Below, one piece after another: positions 1-8,300 of a stretch of DNA of 64,000 nucleotides. Under the pieces are notes generated by a model that had not been told where the DNA came from, ran no database searches, and saw only the letters and a program-made list of their open reading frames with translations. Origin of the DNA: an uncultured Verrucomicrobiales bacterium (GTDB lineage: Bacteria; Verrucomicrobiota; Verrucomicrobiia; Verrucomicrobiales; Akkermansiaceae); assembly GCA_937944055.1 (NCBI GenBank), contig CALDZJ010000013.1, positions 1 to 64,000 on the forward strand. Direction: 5' to 3'. A program made the position numbers and the translations under genes. Numbering within the stretch: position 1 is the first letter of the stretch; every line of letters starts with the position of its first letter.

Positions 1-165
1 TGATCCTTCCCATGAATTTTTGACGCGATGGACGGGCCCGGTGATGCTTTCGATGAGTTGGTAGCTTTGATCAAGGTATTGGTAGGTGTAGACCTGGGCG
101 TTGCGGTCATTGGTGACTGTCTCGAGGCGGCCTGCGTGGTCGCCTTGGGTCCAGGAGAAAGGGCA
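1..165 (-). pseudogene. RHS/YD-repeat protein fragment, no start codon, runs off left edge
   Basis: Read on the minus strand from base 165 to the window edge, one frame is open for 55 codons and has RHS/YD-repeat character: GRLETVTNDR followed by YTYQYLDQSY and GPVHRV. RHS proteins are large secreted or surface proteins built from such repeats, often toxin carriers. The frame is closed by TAG at 166-168, and no ATG, GTG or TTG lies between that stop and the edge, so this part cannot start a protein as it stands. It looks like the broken 5' side of an rhs gene, or an orphan rhs cassette whose remainder lies left of the window. It is absent from the ORF track because it has no start. A frameshift or sequencing error upstream could also explain the stop. 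Family call fairly sure; status as remnant is inference. Confidence 0.6.
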
Positions 166-260
166 CTAAAATTAAGTCATTTAGGGCGCTCCGCTTAAGT
201 TCGACACCGGATGCGAAATTTTCATTGGCCTATGACCAGTGACAGCGTTTCACTCTGGGT

Positions 261-689
261 ATGTCAGTTGAATATAAAACACCTCGCTCAGCCCGCGATG
301 AGATTGAGGGCATCGTTTACCTTCCTCGGCTCTTTGATAAGGTCCGTCTTTACCATGCTGGCATTCTTCATCCAGATTTTCACACCAATCTGGGCCTTGG
401 CATGGATCTTTGGACTTGCCAGTTTCTCGGCGTCGATTACCACGAGCTGAAGGAGCAAGTGCTGGCGGGAGCCAGTGACGAACAAGCCCTGATGTGGGCA
501 CGCGAACATGGCATCACCCGTCCCGATTTTGAGAAAGCCTGGTTCTCCGCGTATATTAAGACGCGCGGCTTTCGCGATGACATGTCTGCCCGTCTGGCTG
601 AGCGTAAGAAGGAAGACCCGAAAACCGACCGCGAAGATATTCTTACTTTCATGGACTATATCGAGGTAGACGAAGGTCGCGGTCTTTAG
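261..689 (+). CDS. DUF5069 family protein
   Basis: This 142-residue soluble protein has the features of the DUF5069 family: PRSARDEIEGIVYLPRLFDK near the N-terminus and a central stretch around MDLWTCQFLGVDY. The family is small, cytoplasmic and common in Verrucomicrobiota and Planctomycetota, and no biochemical role is established. There is no signal peptide or membrane segment. The ATG at 261 places the conserved block about eight residues in, which fits the family, although the ribosome site before it is weak. It lies about 50 bp upstream of the fumarase gene on the same strand and may be co-transcribed with it. Overlapping reading frames on both strands in the ORF track are shadows of this gene. 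Confidence 0.85.
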   Translation: MSVEYKTPRSARDEIEGIVYLPRLFDKVRLYHAGILHPDFHTNLGLGMDLWTCQFLGVDYHELKEQVLAGASDEQALMWAREHGITRPDFEKAWFSAYIKTRGFRDDMSARLAERKKEDPKTDREDILTFMDYIEVDEGRGL

Positions 690-737
690 GCTCGTGCCTT
701 TTTTACTCACATTCGTAATTTAGAATTTCACCAAGCA

Positions 738-2363
738 ATGAGCGATTTTTACTACCAAGAGCCCTTTCCTCTGGGCCCAGATCCTACTGAATATGAAAAG
801 ATTTCTTCTGACTTTGTCAGTAGCGCTGAGTTCGAGGGGCAGGAGATTCTTAAGATTGATCCCAAGGGCTTAAGCCTTCTCTCGAACGAGGCGATCAAGG
901 CGATTTCTTTCAAGCTTCGGACTTCACATGTCAAACAAGTCGCCTCGATTCTCGATGACCCTGAGGCGACGGAGAACGATCGTATGGTCGCTTTGATGCT
1001 TCTTAAAAATGCCTCGATCGCAGTTCACGGGATCCTCCCTGGTTGCCAAGACACTGGCACTGCTATCGTGATGGGTAAAAAGGGAGAGGGTGTCTTCACC
1101 GGGGTTGATGATGCAGAGGCCCTCTCGGCTGGCATCCATAAGACCTACCAGGAAGAAAACCTCCGCTACTCGCAAGTCTCCCCGCTCGATCTCTATAAGG
1201 AGGTCAATACTAAGACGAACCTCCCAGCACAGATTGATCTCTACGCCACTCCCGGCGCCGAATACAAGTTTCTCTTTATGACAAAGGGCGGCGGCTCCGC
1301 CAACAAGTCCTTCCTCTATCAGCAGACCAAATCGCTGCTAAACCCGGAGAGCCTCATGGAATTTTGTGTCGAGAAAATGCGGAGCATCGGCACCTCTGCC
1401 TGCCCCCCTTATCACCTCGCCTTTGTGATCGGTGGCACGAGCGCTGAGACTTGCCTTAAGACGGTCAAACTGGCCTCTGCCCGTTACCTTGATGAGTTGC
1501 CGACGGAGGGAAATGAGCATGGGCAGGCCTTCCGCGACCTCGCAATGGAAGAGAAGCTGCTCCAAGCCGCTCGTAAAATTGGCATCGGGGCCCAGTTCGG
1601 CGGTAAATACTTCGCGCACGATGTCCGCGTGATCCGTCTGCCTCGCCACGGAGCTTCCTGCCCAGTGGGTCTCGGCGTCTCATGCTCGGCAGATCGTCAA
1701 GCCAAAGCTAAGATCACCAAAGACGGGATTTTCCTCGAGAAACTTGAAGAAAATCCCGGCCGCTTCATTCCGGAGGAATTCCGAGACTGGAAGTTTAAAG
1801 GGGTAGAGATAGACCTTGATCAAGGAATGGAGTCCACTCTTGCCACTCTTTCAAAATACCCCGTAACCACGGCAATCTCACTCAGTGGACACATCATCGT
1901 CGCTCGTGACATTGCCCACGCCAAGCTGAAGGAGATCTTGGAAGCAAAAGGCGACTTCCCTGATTACTTTAAAAAATACCCCGTCTATTATGCGGGCCCT
2001 GCCAAAACTCCAGAAGGCATGGCATCCGGCTCCTTTGGGCCGACGACCGCTGGGCGCATGGATCCATACGTTGACCTCTTCCAAGAGAATGGAGCCTCTA
2101 TGGTGATGCTCGCGAAGGGGAATCGCTCTCAAATGGTCACTGATGCTTGCCAGAAACATGGCGGTTTCTACCTCGGCTCTGCCGGAGGCCCCGCCGCCTT
2201 ACTTGCCAAAGAGCATATTAAGAGCCAAGAAGTCGTCGATTTCCCCGAATTAGGAATGGAGGCCGTCTGGAAAATCAGAGTTGAAAACTTCCCCGCCTTC
2301 ATCCTCGTCGATGATAAAGGGAATGATTTCTTCACCCAGATTAGCCAATGCCCGGTTCATTAG
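738..2363 (+). CDS. fumA: Fumarate hydratase, class I (iron-sulfur)
   Basis: This 541-residue enzyme interconverts fumarate and malate in the TCA cycle. It belongs to the oxygen-sensitive [4Fe-4S] class I family (E. coli FumA/FumB type), in which alpha- and beta-like domains are fused in one chain. The three cluster cysteines are visible: C103 in [11 protein letters not shown]222 in SACPPYHL and C316 in GVSCSADR, each offset by two from E. coli FumA. The beta domain follows from about residue 370, with [17 protein letters not shown]. Length matches the family (about 545). The gene stands between DUF5069 and an oppositely oriented tRNA. No clear intrinsic terminator for the plus strand is seen before the tRNA. 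The call is firm; whether this is the cell's only fumarase cannot be seen here. Confidence 0.96.
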   Translation: MSDFYYQEPFPLGPDPTEYEKISSDFVSSAEFEGQEILKIDPKGLSLLSNEAIKAISFKLRTSHVKQVASILDDPEATENDRMVALMLLKNASIAVHGILPGCQDTGTAIVMGKKGEGVFTGVDDAEALSAGIHKTYQEENLRYSQVSPLDLYKEVNTKTNLPAQIDLYATPGAEYKFLFMTKGGGSANKSFLYQQTKSLLNPESLMEFCVEKMRSIGTSACPPYHLAFVIGGTSAETCLKTVKLASARYLDELPTEGNEHGQAFRDLAMEEKLLQAARKIGIGAQFGGKYFAHDVRVIRLPRHGASCPVGLGVSCSADRQAKAKITKDGIFLEKLEENPGRFIPEEFRDWKFKGVEIDLDQGMESTLATLSKYPVTTAISLSGHIIVARDIAHAKLKEILEAKGDFPDYFKKYPVYYAGPAKTPEGMASGSFGPTTAGRMDPYVDLFQENGASMVMLAKGNRSQMVTDACQKHGGFYLGSAGGPAALLAKEHIKSQEVVDFPELGMEAVWKIRVENFPAFILVDDKGNDFFTQISQCPVH

Positions 2364-2455
2364 CTCGAATTCACCCACTCATTTCTAGTAGCTGAGCTTA
2401 GCAGGACCGCTCACATGCTAAACCGTTGAGCTGCGGAAAACCCAGATTGCAGGGC

Positions 2456-2482
2456 AAAAAAAATCCCCTGATTTCTCAGGGG
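2456..2482 (-). terminator. Intrinsic terminator of tRNA-Pro
   Basis: On the minus strand CCCCTGA and TCAGGGG form a perfect 7-bp stem around a 4-nt loop. The stem is followed by U, then eight more Us (plus-strand A run 2456-2463, after one intervening base). It starts 17 nt after the tRNA 3' end, so it most likely ends the tRNA transcript. Confidence 0.85.
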
Positions 2483-2498
2483 CATAAATCGGAGTGAG

Positions 2499-2575
<77 letters not shown>

Positions 2576-2700
2576 TCACTTGCGAGGGCGGGAAACTGTG
2601 TCACGCGACGAAAAATGGCAAGCCGAAATCGTAGAGAATTTCTCTCTTTTCTCACCCAACGATAAACGGGGCCTATTTGATCAGCCTTAGTTCAGCTTTA

Positions 2701-2871
2701 TCAATTCTCCTCCCGCGCCCACATCTCTCCTTGCTCATCGACCATGAGCACTAAAGGACGTCAACATACAGCACAGTCGTAATCCAACTCTCCTCCAAAA
2801 TCCTCAGGACCCACCTGCGAAATTTCGAAAAATTCGCCGCATGACGGACACTGGATCTCTTGAGCGCTCAT
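2701..2871 (-). CDS. CPXCG-motif cysteine-rich protein with in-frame UGA: candidate selenoprotein
   Basis: Too short for the ORF track. From ATG at 2871 the minus strand encodes 36 residues containing CPSCGEFFE and ending DYDCAVC, then TGA (2763-2761). The same frame continues RPLVLMVDEQGEMWAREEN to a second TGA. Read through, it is a 56-residue protein matching the Cys_rich_CPXG family (PF14255) along its length: CPxCGE, an acidic middle, D-C-x-V-C-C-R-P, then V-D-E-x-G-E. The UGA sits exactly at the second Cys of the family's vicinal CC pair, giving Cys36-Sec37. A bacterial SECIS-like hairpin follows at the expected distance. Function of the family is unknown; the two CxxC-type pairs suggest metal binding or redox chemistry (inference). 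The start has a weak ribosome site, but no in-frame start lies upstream. The alternative is a pseudogene with a point nonsense mutation. Selenocysteine genes are not in this window, so the claim needs genome context. Confidence 0.78.
2728..2763 (-). promoter_or_regulatory. Putative bacterial SECIS element directly after the in-frame UGA
   Basis: RNA from the UGA reads: 10 nt, then a perfect 7-bp stem UGCUCAU/AUGAGCA closing the 5-nt loop GGUCG. The loop lies 17 nt after UGA. Below a UUAG bulge, UCCU pairs with AGGA for four more base pairs. E. coli fdhF has the same layout: a short upper stem about 11 nt past UGA, a GGUC-containing loop bound by SelB, and unpaired U. The match of position, loop sequence and bulge is seen directly; SelB recognition is inference. 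Confidence 0.75.
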
Positions 2872-3010
2872 CTTGCTGAGGTGCCAGAGAAATTCCCTTC
2901 CTGCAATTCACAAAAAACACTGTCTTATAGACTGTTACTGATATTCATTGCTTGTTTTGTTTTAAGAAAACTTAATGAAATTACCTTGCTTTTCTTTGGA
3001 AATACAAAAA

Positions 3011-3043
3011 AAGTTTGACCAAACTTCCCATTTCAGCTTAATT
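3011..3043 (+). promoter_or_regulatory. Sigma70-type promoter with a palindrome over the -35 box
   Basis: TTGACC (3015-3020), a 17-nt spacer and TTAATT (3038-3043) form a good sigma70-like promoter about 50 bp before the PEP-CTERM gene. AAGTTTG-AC-CAAACTT (3011-3026), a perfect 7-bp inverted repeat, covers the -35 box, where a repressor could block polymerase. The regulator is unknown. No sigma54-type -24/-12 element is seen. Confidence 0.5.
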
Positions 3044-3090
3044 TGCGTCGAAGAGTTTTTCAAACCCCTTCCAACCACCCTAACAAAATC

Positions 3091-3570
3091 ATGAAAACTG
3101 TAAATGCACTCTCCCTCGCGGCCGTTGGCCTTGTCGGGTCCGCTCATGCTTTCTCTCTCGATTTCTCGGCCTTCGCCAATGGACTTGAGTTAGACAACAG
3201 CATCGTTGTTCCTGTTCCCGGATACGGAAACGTTCGCTTCACGGAGTCTCCTACTCCTCCGACCTCACTTGAAATCACGGATCAATTTGCCCCCTTCACC
3301 GGCATCAACTTCGTCGACGGCGAGACTGTCTTCGTCACTTTTGAAGGAGGAGCTGTCAGAAATGTCGATTTCGCATTTGCTGGTGTTGGAGCTGGTGAGT
3401 CATTCACCGCTACTGCTCTCAATTCTCCTGACAATGGATCACGCAGCGTCACGTTCTCTGGAACTGGTGCAGCACTCATCGCAGCTAACTTCGATGCTGT
3501 CCCTGAGCCATCCTCCACTCTTCTCGTAGCACTCAGTGCTCTCGGCTTGGTGGCACGCCGCCGCCGCTAG
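3091..3570 (+). CDS. PEP-CTERM sorting domain protein
   Basis: The 159-residue product is exported. A signal peptide (MKTVNALSLAAVGLVGSAHA) is followed by a beta-rich, Thr/Ser/Phe-containing body of unrecognised function. The C-terminus is a canonical PEP-CTERM tail: VPEPSS, a hydrophobic segment (LLVALSALGLVA), then RRRR. Such tails are recognised by exosortase in the inner membrane and removed during delivery to the surface, usually in exopolysaccharide-producing bacteria; no exosortase gene is in this window. The track ORF begins at 3043, but the ATG at 3091 begins the signal peptide, so I use that. A promoter lies at 3015-3043 and an intrinsic terminator follows at 3606, making a single-gene unit. 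Relatives by tail: 24943-25734 and 31451-32134. Confidence 0.85.
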   Translation: MKTVNALSLAAVGLVGSAHAFSLDFSAFANGLELDNSIVVPVPGYGNVRFTESPTPPTSLEITDQFAPFTGINFVDGETVFVTFEGGAVRNVDFAFAGVGAGESFTATALNSPDNGSRSVTFSGTGAALIAANFDAVPEPSSTLLVALSALGLVARRRR

Positions 3571-3605
3571 TGATTGAGTCTCCAAGACTTTTACGCTAAT
3601 TTTAC

Positions 3606-3640
3606 AAAACTGCCGTTCCGCAAGGGATGGCAGTTTTTTT
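3606..3640 (+). terminator. Intrinsic terminator of the PEP-CTERM gene
   Basis: AAAACTGCC (3606-3614) pairs with GGCAGTTTT (3629-3637), with further pairing of TCC and GGA inside, followed by a run of seven Ts. It lies 35 bp after the stop codon. Confidence 0.85.
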
Positions 3641-3740
3641 ATGCTTCCTTCAGAAACACTTCCCCTAAAAAAGGCGGCAGTCGCTTGAAGCCGCTTGAAG
3701 CACCCCTTTCAGAGATGATCCTTCTCTGAGGCACTCCTCT

Positions 3741-4559
3741 CTAGTCAGGGCGAGAAGGACTAGGAAGGCAGATAAAACCCATTTCCTGAAACACCTTCCT
3801 CCCACTTTCTGGAGCGCTCACAAATTCCGCAAAATGGAGGGCCCGCAATCTACGCTCGGACGACGCTAAGACCCCAATCCCAGCCACCTTCACGCGCTGT
3901 GAAAATTCTGGTAGCGCGACCCACTCCACTCCTCGGTAATCATGCGCCACCGCAGCCCAGGCGATCGCCACATCCACCGCGCCCGTCGCAACATCTTCCA
4001 CGAGGTGATTCACGGTCGGCTTCGTAACTAAAACCCGCGCTTTCATTTTATCTGAGATCCCAAGCTCACGAAAGACATCCCAAGTATGTCGTCCGATTGA
4101 TGTCGACTGATCCCCCAAAGAGATCCGCAACCCTGCGCGTGATAAATCCTCTAATGTTCTCAATTTCTTTGGGTTCCCTTCCGCGACGACTAGCCCAGCT
4201 ATCAAACGGACGATCGGAAATTGCTCTCTTACCCCGCCCTGAGCCCGAATTCGTTCTAGGTAAGTCTCATCAGCTGGTAAGAACACATCTCCCCCGGCCA
4301 ATTCTAGCTGGCTCATGAGAGCGCCCGATCCGCCAAACTGCAGATGAATCGGCACTCCAAACTTAACTTCATACTTCCTCGCAATGTCCACCATAGGCTT
4401 CCGAAAGCCCGCAGCGCAATAAACCAACAATTCCTCTCCCCGATCCGCAGCGTGATCCGCGCCCCGCCTTCCTTCCCTCCGCCCGTCCTGTAGCAGCCAG
4501 CAGATCGCTCCTCCCAAGATAAAGAGCAGGGAGCAGGACACAAGAATCAGACGCTTCAT
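3741..4559 (-). CDS. modA: Molybdate-type ABC transporter substrate-binding protein ModA
   Basis: The 272-residue product is the periplasmic oxyanion receptor of a molybdate (or tungstate) ABC importer. After an N-terminal hydrophobic segment (MKRLILVSCSLLFILGG) it reads ELLVYCAAGFRKPM, the first strand and helix of ModA, then FGGSGALMSQLELAGGDVF, the hinge and anion-contact region. Later come STSIGRHT and AIAWAAVAHDYR, as in the second lobe. The cysteine in the signal segment (VSCSLL) may act as a lipoprotein site but is not a clean lipobox. The track start at 4631 adds an unlikely 24-residue leader; ATG at 4559 is preferred. Its partners modC and modB lie 5 kb away on the same strand, with two opposite-strand genes between. 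Molybdate versus tungstate cannot be decided from sequence. Confidence 0.85.
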   Translation of the reverse strand: MKRLILVSCSLLFILGGAICWLLQDGRREGRRGADHAADRGEELLVYCAAGFRKPMVDIARKYEVKFGVPIHLQFGGSGALMSQLELAGGDVFLPADETYLERIRAQGGVREQFPIVRLIAGLVVAEGNPKKLRTLEDLSRAGLRISLGDQSTSIGRHTWDVFRELGISDKMKARVLVTKPTVNHLVEDVATGAVDVAIAWAAVAHDYRGVEWVALPEFSQRVKVAGIGVLASSERRLRALHFAEFVSAPESGRKVFQEMGFICLPSPSRPD

Positions 4560-4689
4560 CAAGCTGGCTTTTATCGAAGCCCAGCGGAAGAAAGCGATCA
4601 GAAAAAACAAGTCTCCTTGAAGAGAACTCACTTTCGCGTTAGCCAGTCTCCTCGAGATTTATTCTACCAAATCAGCTTCCCGACATTCA

Positions 4690-5277
4690 ATGAACTCCCG
4701 CCTTCTTCCCAGCGCGCTGATCTTGCTCGCTCTTTTTCCCTCCTGTTCCGAAAAAGAAACATCGAGCTACCTTGCCCCGCCCAGCTACCAAACCTTCCAC
4801 AACAAAAAGCATGGGGCATTTTTTCAAATCCGCCACGGAGATGATTTCTACATCGCCAGCTCAATTCACCAGGGAGGGGCCGCAAAGAATGCTGCGATCT
4901 TTCGCGCCGGCCAAAAAAGCCCCGTTATTTTAAAGAAACGTGCCCACCTCCAAAAAGACCTCCACCTTTGGACCTACGATCCCAGCACCCTCCCACAAGA
5001 TGACGCCCTTCCTTACAGGTCTGACATTGAAATCCGAAAAGGCGACCGGATCTTCATTCTCAACAAAGGCCAAAAGATCGCCGCCACCGTCTCCGCACTC
5101 CCAGAAGGAGAGCAGTTCCGCCACTCCTATCAATCCGACGCGCCCTTCCCCGCCGGAGGTATGAGCGGATCTCCGGTCTTCCTTCCTCGAGCTGGCTCCG
5201 TCATCGGAGTCCTCCAAACCGCCAATCACAAGAAGTCCGCCCGCTTCGGGGGATTTGAAAAAATCAACCTGCCCTGA
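4690..5277 (+). CDS. Putative lipoprotein with trypsin-like serine peptidase fold
   Basis: A 195-residue exported protein. The N-terminus MNSRLLPSALILLALFPSC resembles a lipoprotein signal with an atypical lipobox (FPSC). The body has trypsin-family landmarks: IASSIHQGGAA, where His could be the first catalytic residue; DLHLWTYD, a possible Asp strand; and GGMSGSPVFL followed by VIGVLQ, the usual surroundings of the catalytic Ser. It is shorter than typical S1 peptidases (about 220), so it may be a minimal or inactive member. It lies divergent from modA, whose start is 130 bp away, and 112 bp before the large cytochrome gene, with which it may be co-transcribed. Fold call moderate; activity and substrate unknown. 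Confidence 0.6.
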   Translation: MNSRLLPSALILLALFPSCSEKETSSYLAPPSYQTFHNKKHGAFFQIRHGDDFYIASSIHQGGAAKNAAIFRAGQKSPVILKKRAHLQKDLHLWTYDPSTLPQDDALPYRSDIEIRKGDRIFILNKGQKIAATVSALPEGEQFRHSYQSDAPFPAGGMSGSPVFLPRAGSVIGVLQTANHKKSARFGGFEKINLP

Positions 5278-5389
5278 TCCCAAACCCCCTCACATAATAG
5301 GAGTGAGCCCGTCCCGCGCCACAGATCCCCCACTGACTGAAACTTTTTGCACGCTTGCCACGTATTAAACTCTCACTCAAACTTCTCGC

Positions 5390-8300
5390 ATGCGTTTTCT
5401 GATAAGCCTTCCTCACGCTCTGGTTCTAGCTTTGGCCCTAGCCTTGCCCCTTCCTCTCAGCGCTACCGACCTCGTCTACGATGCCTTCGAGTCAGATGGC
5501 TTCGGCGAATGGGCCCTTGAAGGGAAGGCATTTGGAAAATCTCCCACAGCCGCTAGCCCCCGCGGCTTAAATGGTAAAGTCACCGCTTACTCAGGCTCCT
5601 ACTACGTCAGCTCAGCACACGGCGGAGACCGCCCCACAGGCTCGCTCACCTCACCCGAGATCGAGCTGAAACTCCCCTACCTTGGCTTCCACATTTCCGG
5701 AGGAAAACACAAAGGAAAAACCGCCGTGCAACTCCTCATCGACAACAAAGTAGTCCTCGAGGCCAATGGCCAAAACTCGCTCGTGATGCGCCAAGTCATC
5801 TGGCCCCTGAAAGATCACCTTGGTAAGAAAGCGCGCCTTCGCATCATCGATAACGAGAGCGGAACTTGGGGCATCATTAACGCCGACCACTTTGTCTTCT
5901 CAGATCAGCCACAGCCCTTCTTCCCAAAAACCATAAACCCCACCGCTCGGCCAAACAGCGCCAGAGTAGCGACAGATGTCATCCCCGGCATGACCGTTCC
6001 CAATGGCTCAGTCGTCACCCTCTTCGCCAATAATAAGGATCATAAAATCTATTCTCCCACCGCCATCACAGTCGATGATCAGGGGAAAGTCTACATTGCT
6101 GAAACTCACCGCCTCCGCTCCGGAGTCGAAGATAACCGTGATCACCTCTACTGGATCGTCGATGACATGGCCTCTCAAAGCACCGACGACCGCCTCGCCA
6201 TGTATGAAAAATGGAAAGGCCGCTTCCCGCCCGAAAGACTGACAAAGGTCTCCGATAAAGTCCGCATTCTAGTCGACTCAGATGGCGATGGCGTTGCAGA
6301 CACCTCCCAAATTTTTGCGGATCAATTCAATAAACCACTCGATGGAGTTGCCGCAGGCGTAATGGCCTTTGAAGGTAAAATTTACTTCGCCTGCATCCCT
6401 AACATCATGACCCTTGAAGACACGGATGGTGACCTCAAGGCAGATGTCCAGAACATCATCCAAGATGGCTTTGGCGTCCGCGTCTCCTTCTCCGGGCATG
6501 ACCTCAATGGCTTCGTCCTCGGGCCAGATGGCCGCCTTTATGCCACCATTGGCGATCGCGGATTCAGCATCACAACCCGCGAAGGAAAGCTCTATCACTT
6601 CCCCGGCCAAGGTGCGATTCTCCGCTTTGACCCTGACGGATCACACATGGAAGTCGTCCACACCGGACTGCGTAACCCGAAGGAGATCGCCTTCGACAAA
6701 TTCGGCACCGCCATCACCGTCGACAATAATTCAGACCAAGGCGACCGCGCCCGCGTCGTCTTCATGCTAGAAGGGGCAGACTCTGGCTGGCGCATGGGCC
6801 ACCAAATCCTCCACTCCTTTCACACCACCGCCGGCATCCCAGACCGCCCAATTAACCAATGGATGCAGGAAAAAATGTGGGAACCTCAGAATGAGGCGCA
6901 ACCCGGTCACATCATCCCGCCCATGCTCAATCTCACCTCTGGCCCTTCCGGCCTAGCTTACTACCCAGGCACCGGATTCAGCCTTGGCTGTAGAGATCAA
7001 TTCCTCATTTGTGACTACCGCGGAAGCGCCGCCGTCTCCGGCATTTGGAACTTCAGCATTAAAGAAAAAGGCGCCGGGTTCGCAGTTGATCAAGCCAGAA
7101 AATTTAACTGGGGCGTCGCCGCCACCGACCTCGAGTGGGGCCCAGATGGTAAGCTCTACGTTGCCGACTACGTCTCAGGCTGGTCCTCCCACAACAATGG
7201 CCGCATCTACTCCCTCGCCGAAAAAAACCCCGGCGAATCCATCTCCCAACTCCTCGCCGAGACCAATCTAAAAGAGGCCCCCTCCGCTACTCTCGCCTCC
7301 CTTCTCTCTCACCCAGACCAGCGCATTCGCCTCCGCGCACAACTCTACCTTGCTGACCGCCCAGACGCCCTAGGCCACTTCACCGCCGCCTCAAACCAGA
7401 CGCTCAATCCCATCGAGCGCCTCCACGGGATCTGGGGGCTCGGCATCATGGCACGTAAGCACCAGAGCCAAGCCGCCACCGCCTTCCTCGTAAAACAACT
7501 TCAAAATAATGTCCCCCTCGTCCGTGCTCAAATCGCACAAGCCCTCGGCGAGTCCACCCTGAAAAACGCCGACTTCCTTACCCCGCTTCTCTCAGATGGG
7601 GCCCCCCGAGTTCGCGCCCTCGCCGCCATCGCGATCGGCCGGATCCGCGACCCCAAGGCCCTCCCCGCCATCCTAGAAATGATCCAGCTCAACGAGAGAA
7701 CCTCGCCCGGCGACCCCACCCTCCGCCACTCCGGCGTCATGGCCCTCCTTGGTTCCGCCTCGGAGCCCGAACTCAGCAAAATGGCTCGCCATGATTCCCA
7801 TGCCATCCGCCACAGCGCCCTCCTCGCCCTGCGCCGCCTCGGCAGCCCCGAATGCGCAAATTTCCTCGGAGACACGAATCTACTCATCGCCAATGATGCG
7901 ATCCGCGCCATCCACGATACACAGATCGAAGCCGCGCGCCCCGTCATGACCCCACTTCTCGATGACCCCGCGCTCGGCAGCTCGCAGCGGCCCATCTCGC
8001 GCATGCTTCTTCGCCGCCTCATCCACAGCGCCTTCCGCATCGGTAATAAACAAAACCTGACCCGCCTCATCAAAGCCGCCGCTCATCCCACTTTTCCGAT
8101 CGAAGAGCGCCAAGAAGCGATGCGACTTCTCGCCATGTGGGTGGAGCCCCACGCCGTCGATCAATCCATCGGCAAGCACGCCCCGCTCCCCTCCCGTGAT
8201 CCACAAATCCTCAAAACAGTCCTCACAAAAAACATCGGCCTTCTCCTCGCTGGAGGACCAGAAATCTTCGGCAACACCATGAAGCTCGCCCTCAAAAACA

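Noticed and set aside
211-710. ORFs 211-450 (+), 250-501 (-), 288-710 (-)
   Set aside because: They overlap the DUF5069 gene in other frames and have no family features.
2364-2455. Small gene or regulatory RNA between fumarase and tRNA-Pro terminator
   Set aside because: Neither a coding frame nor a convincing structure was seen.
2962-3147. Minus-strand ORF 2962-3147
   Set aside because: It overlaps the promoter and start of the PEP-CTERM gene and shows no recognisable protein features.
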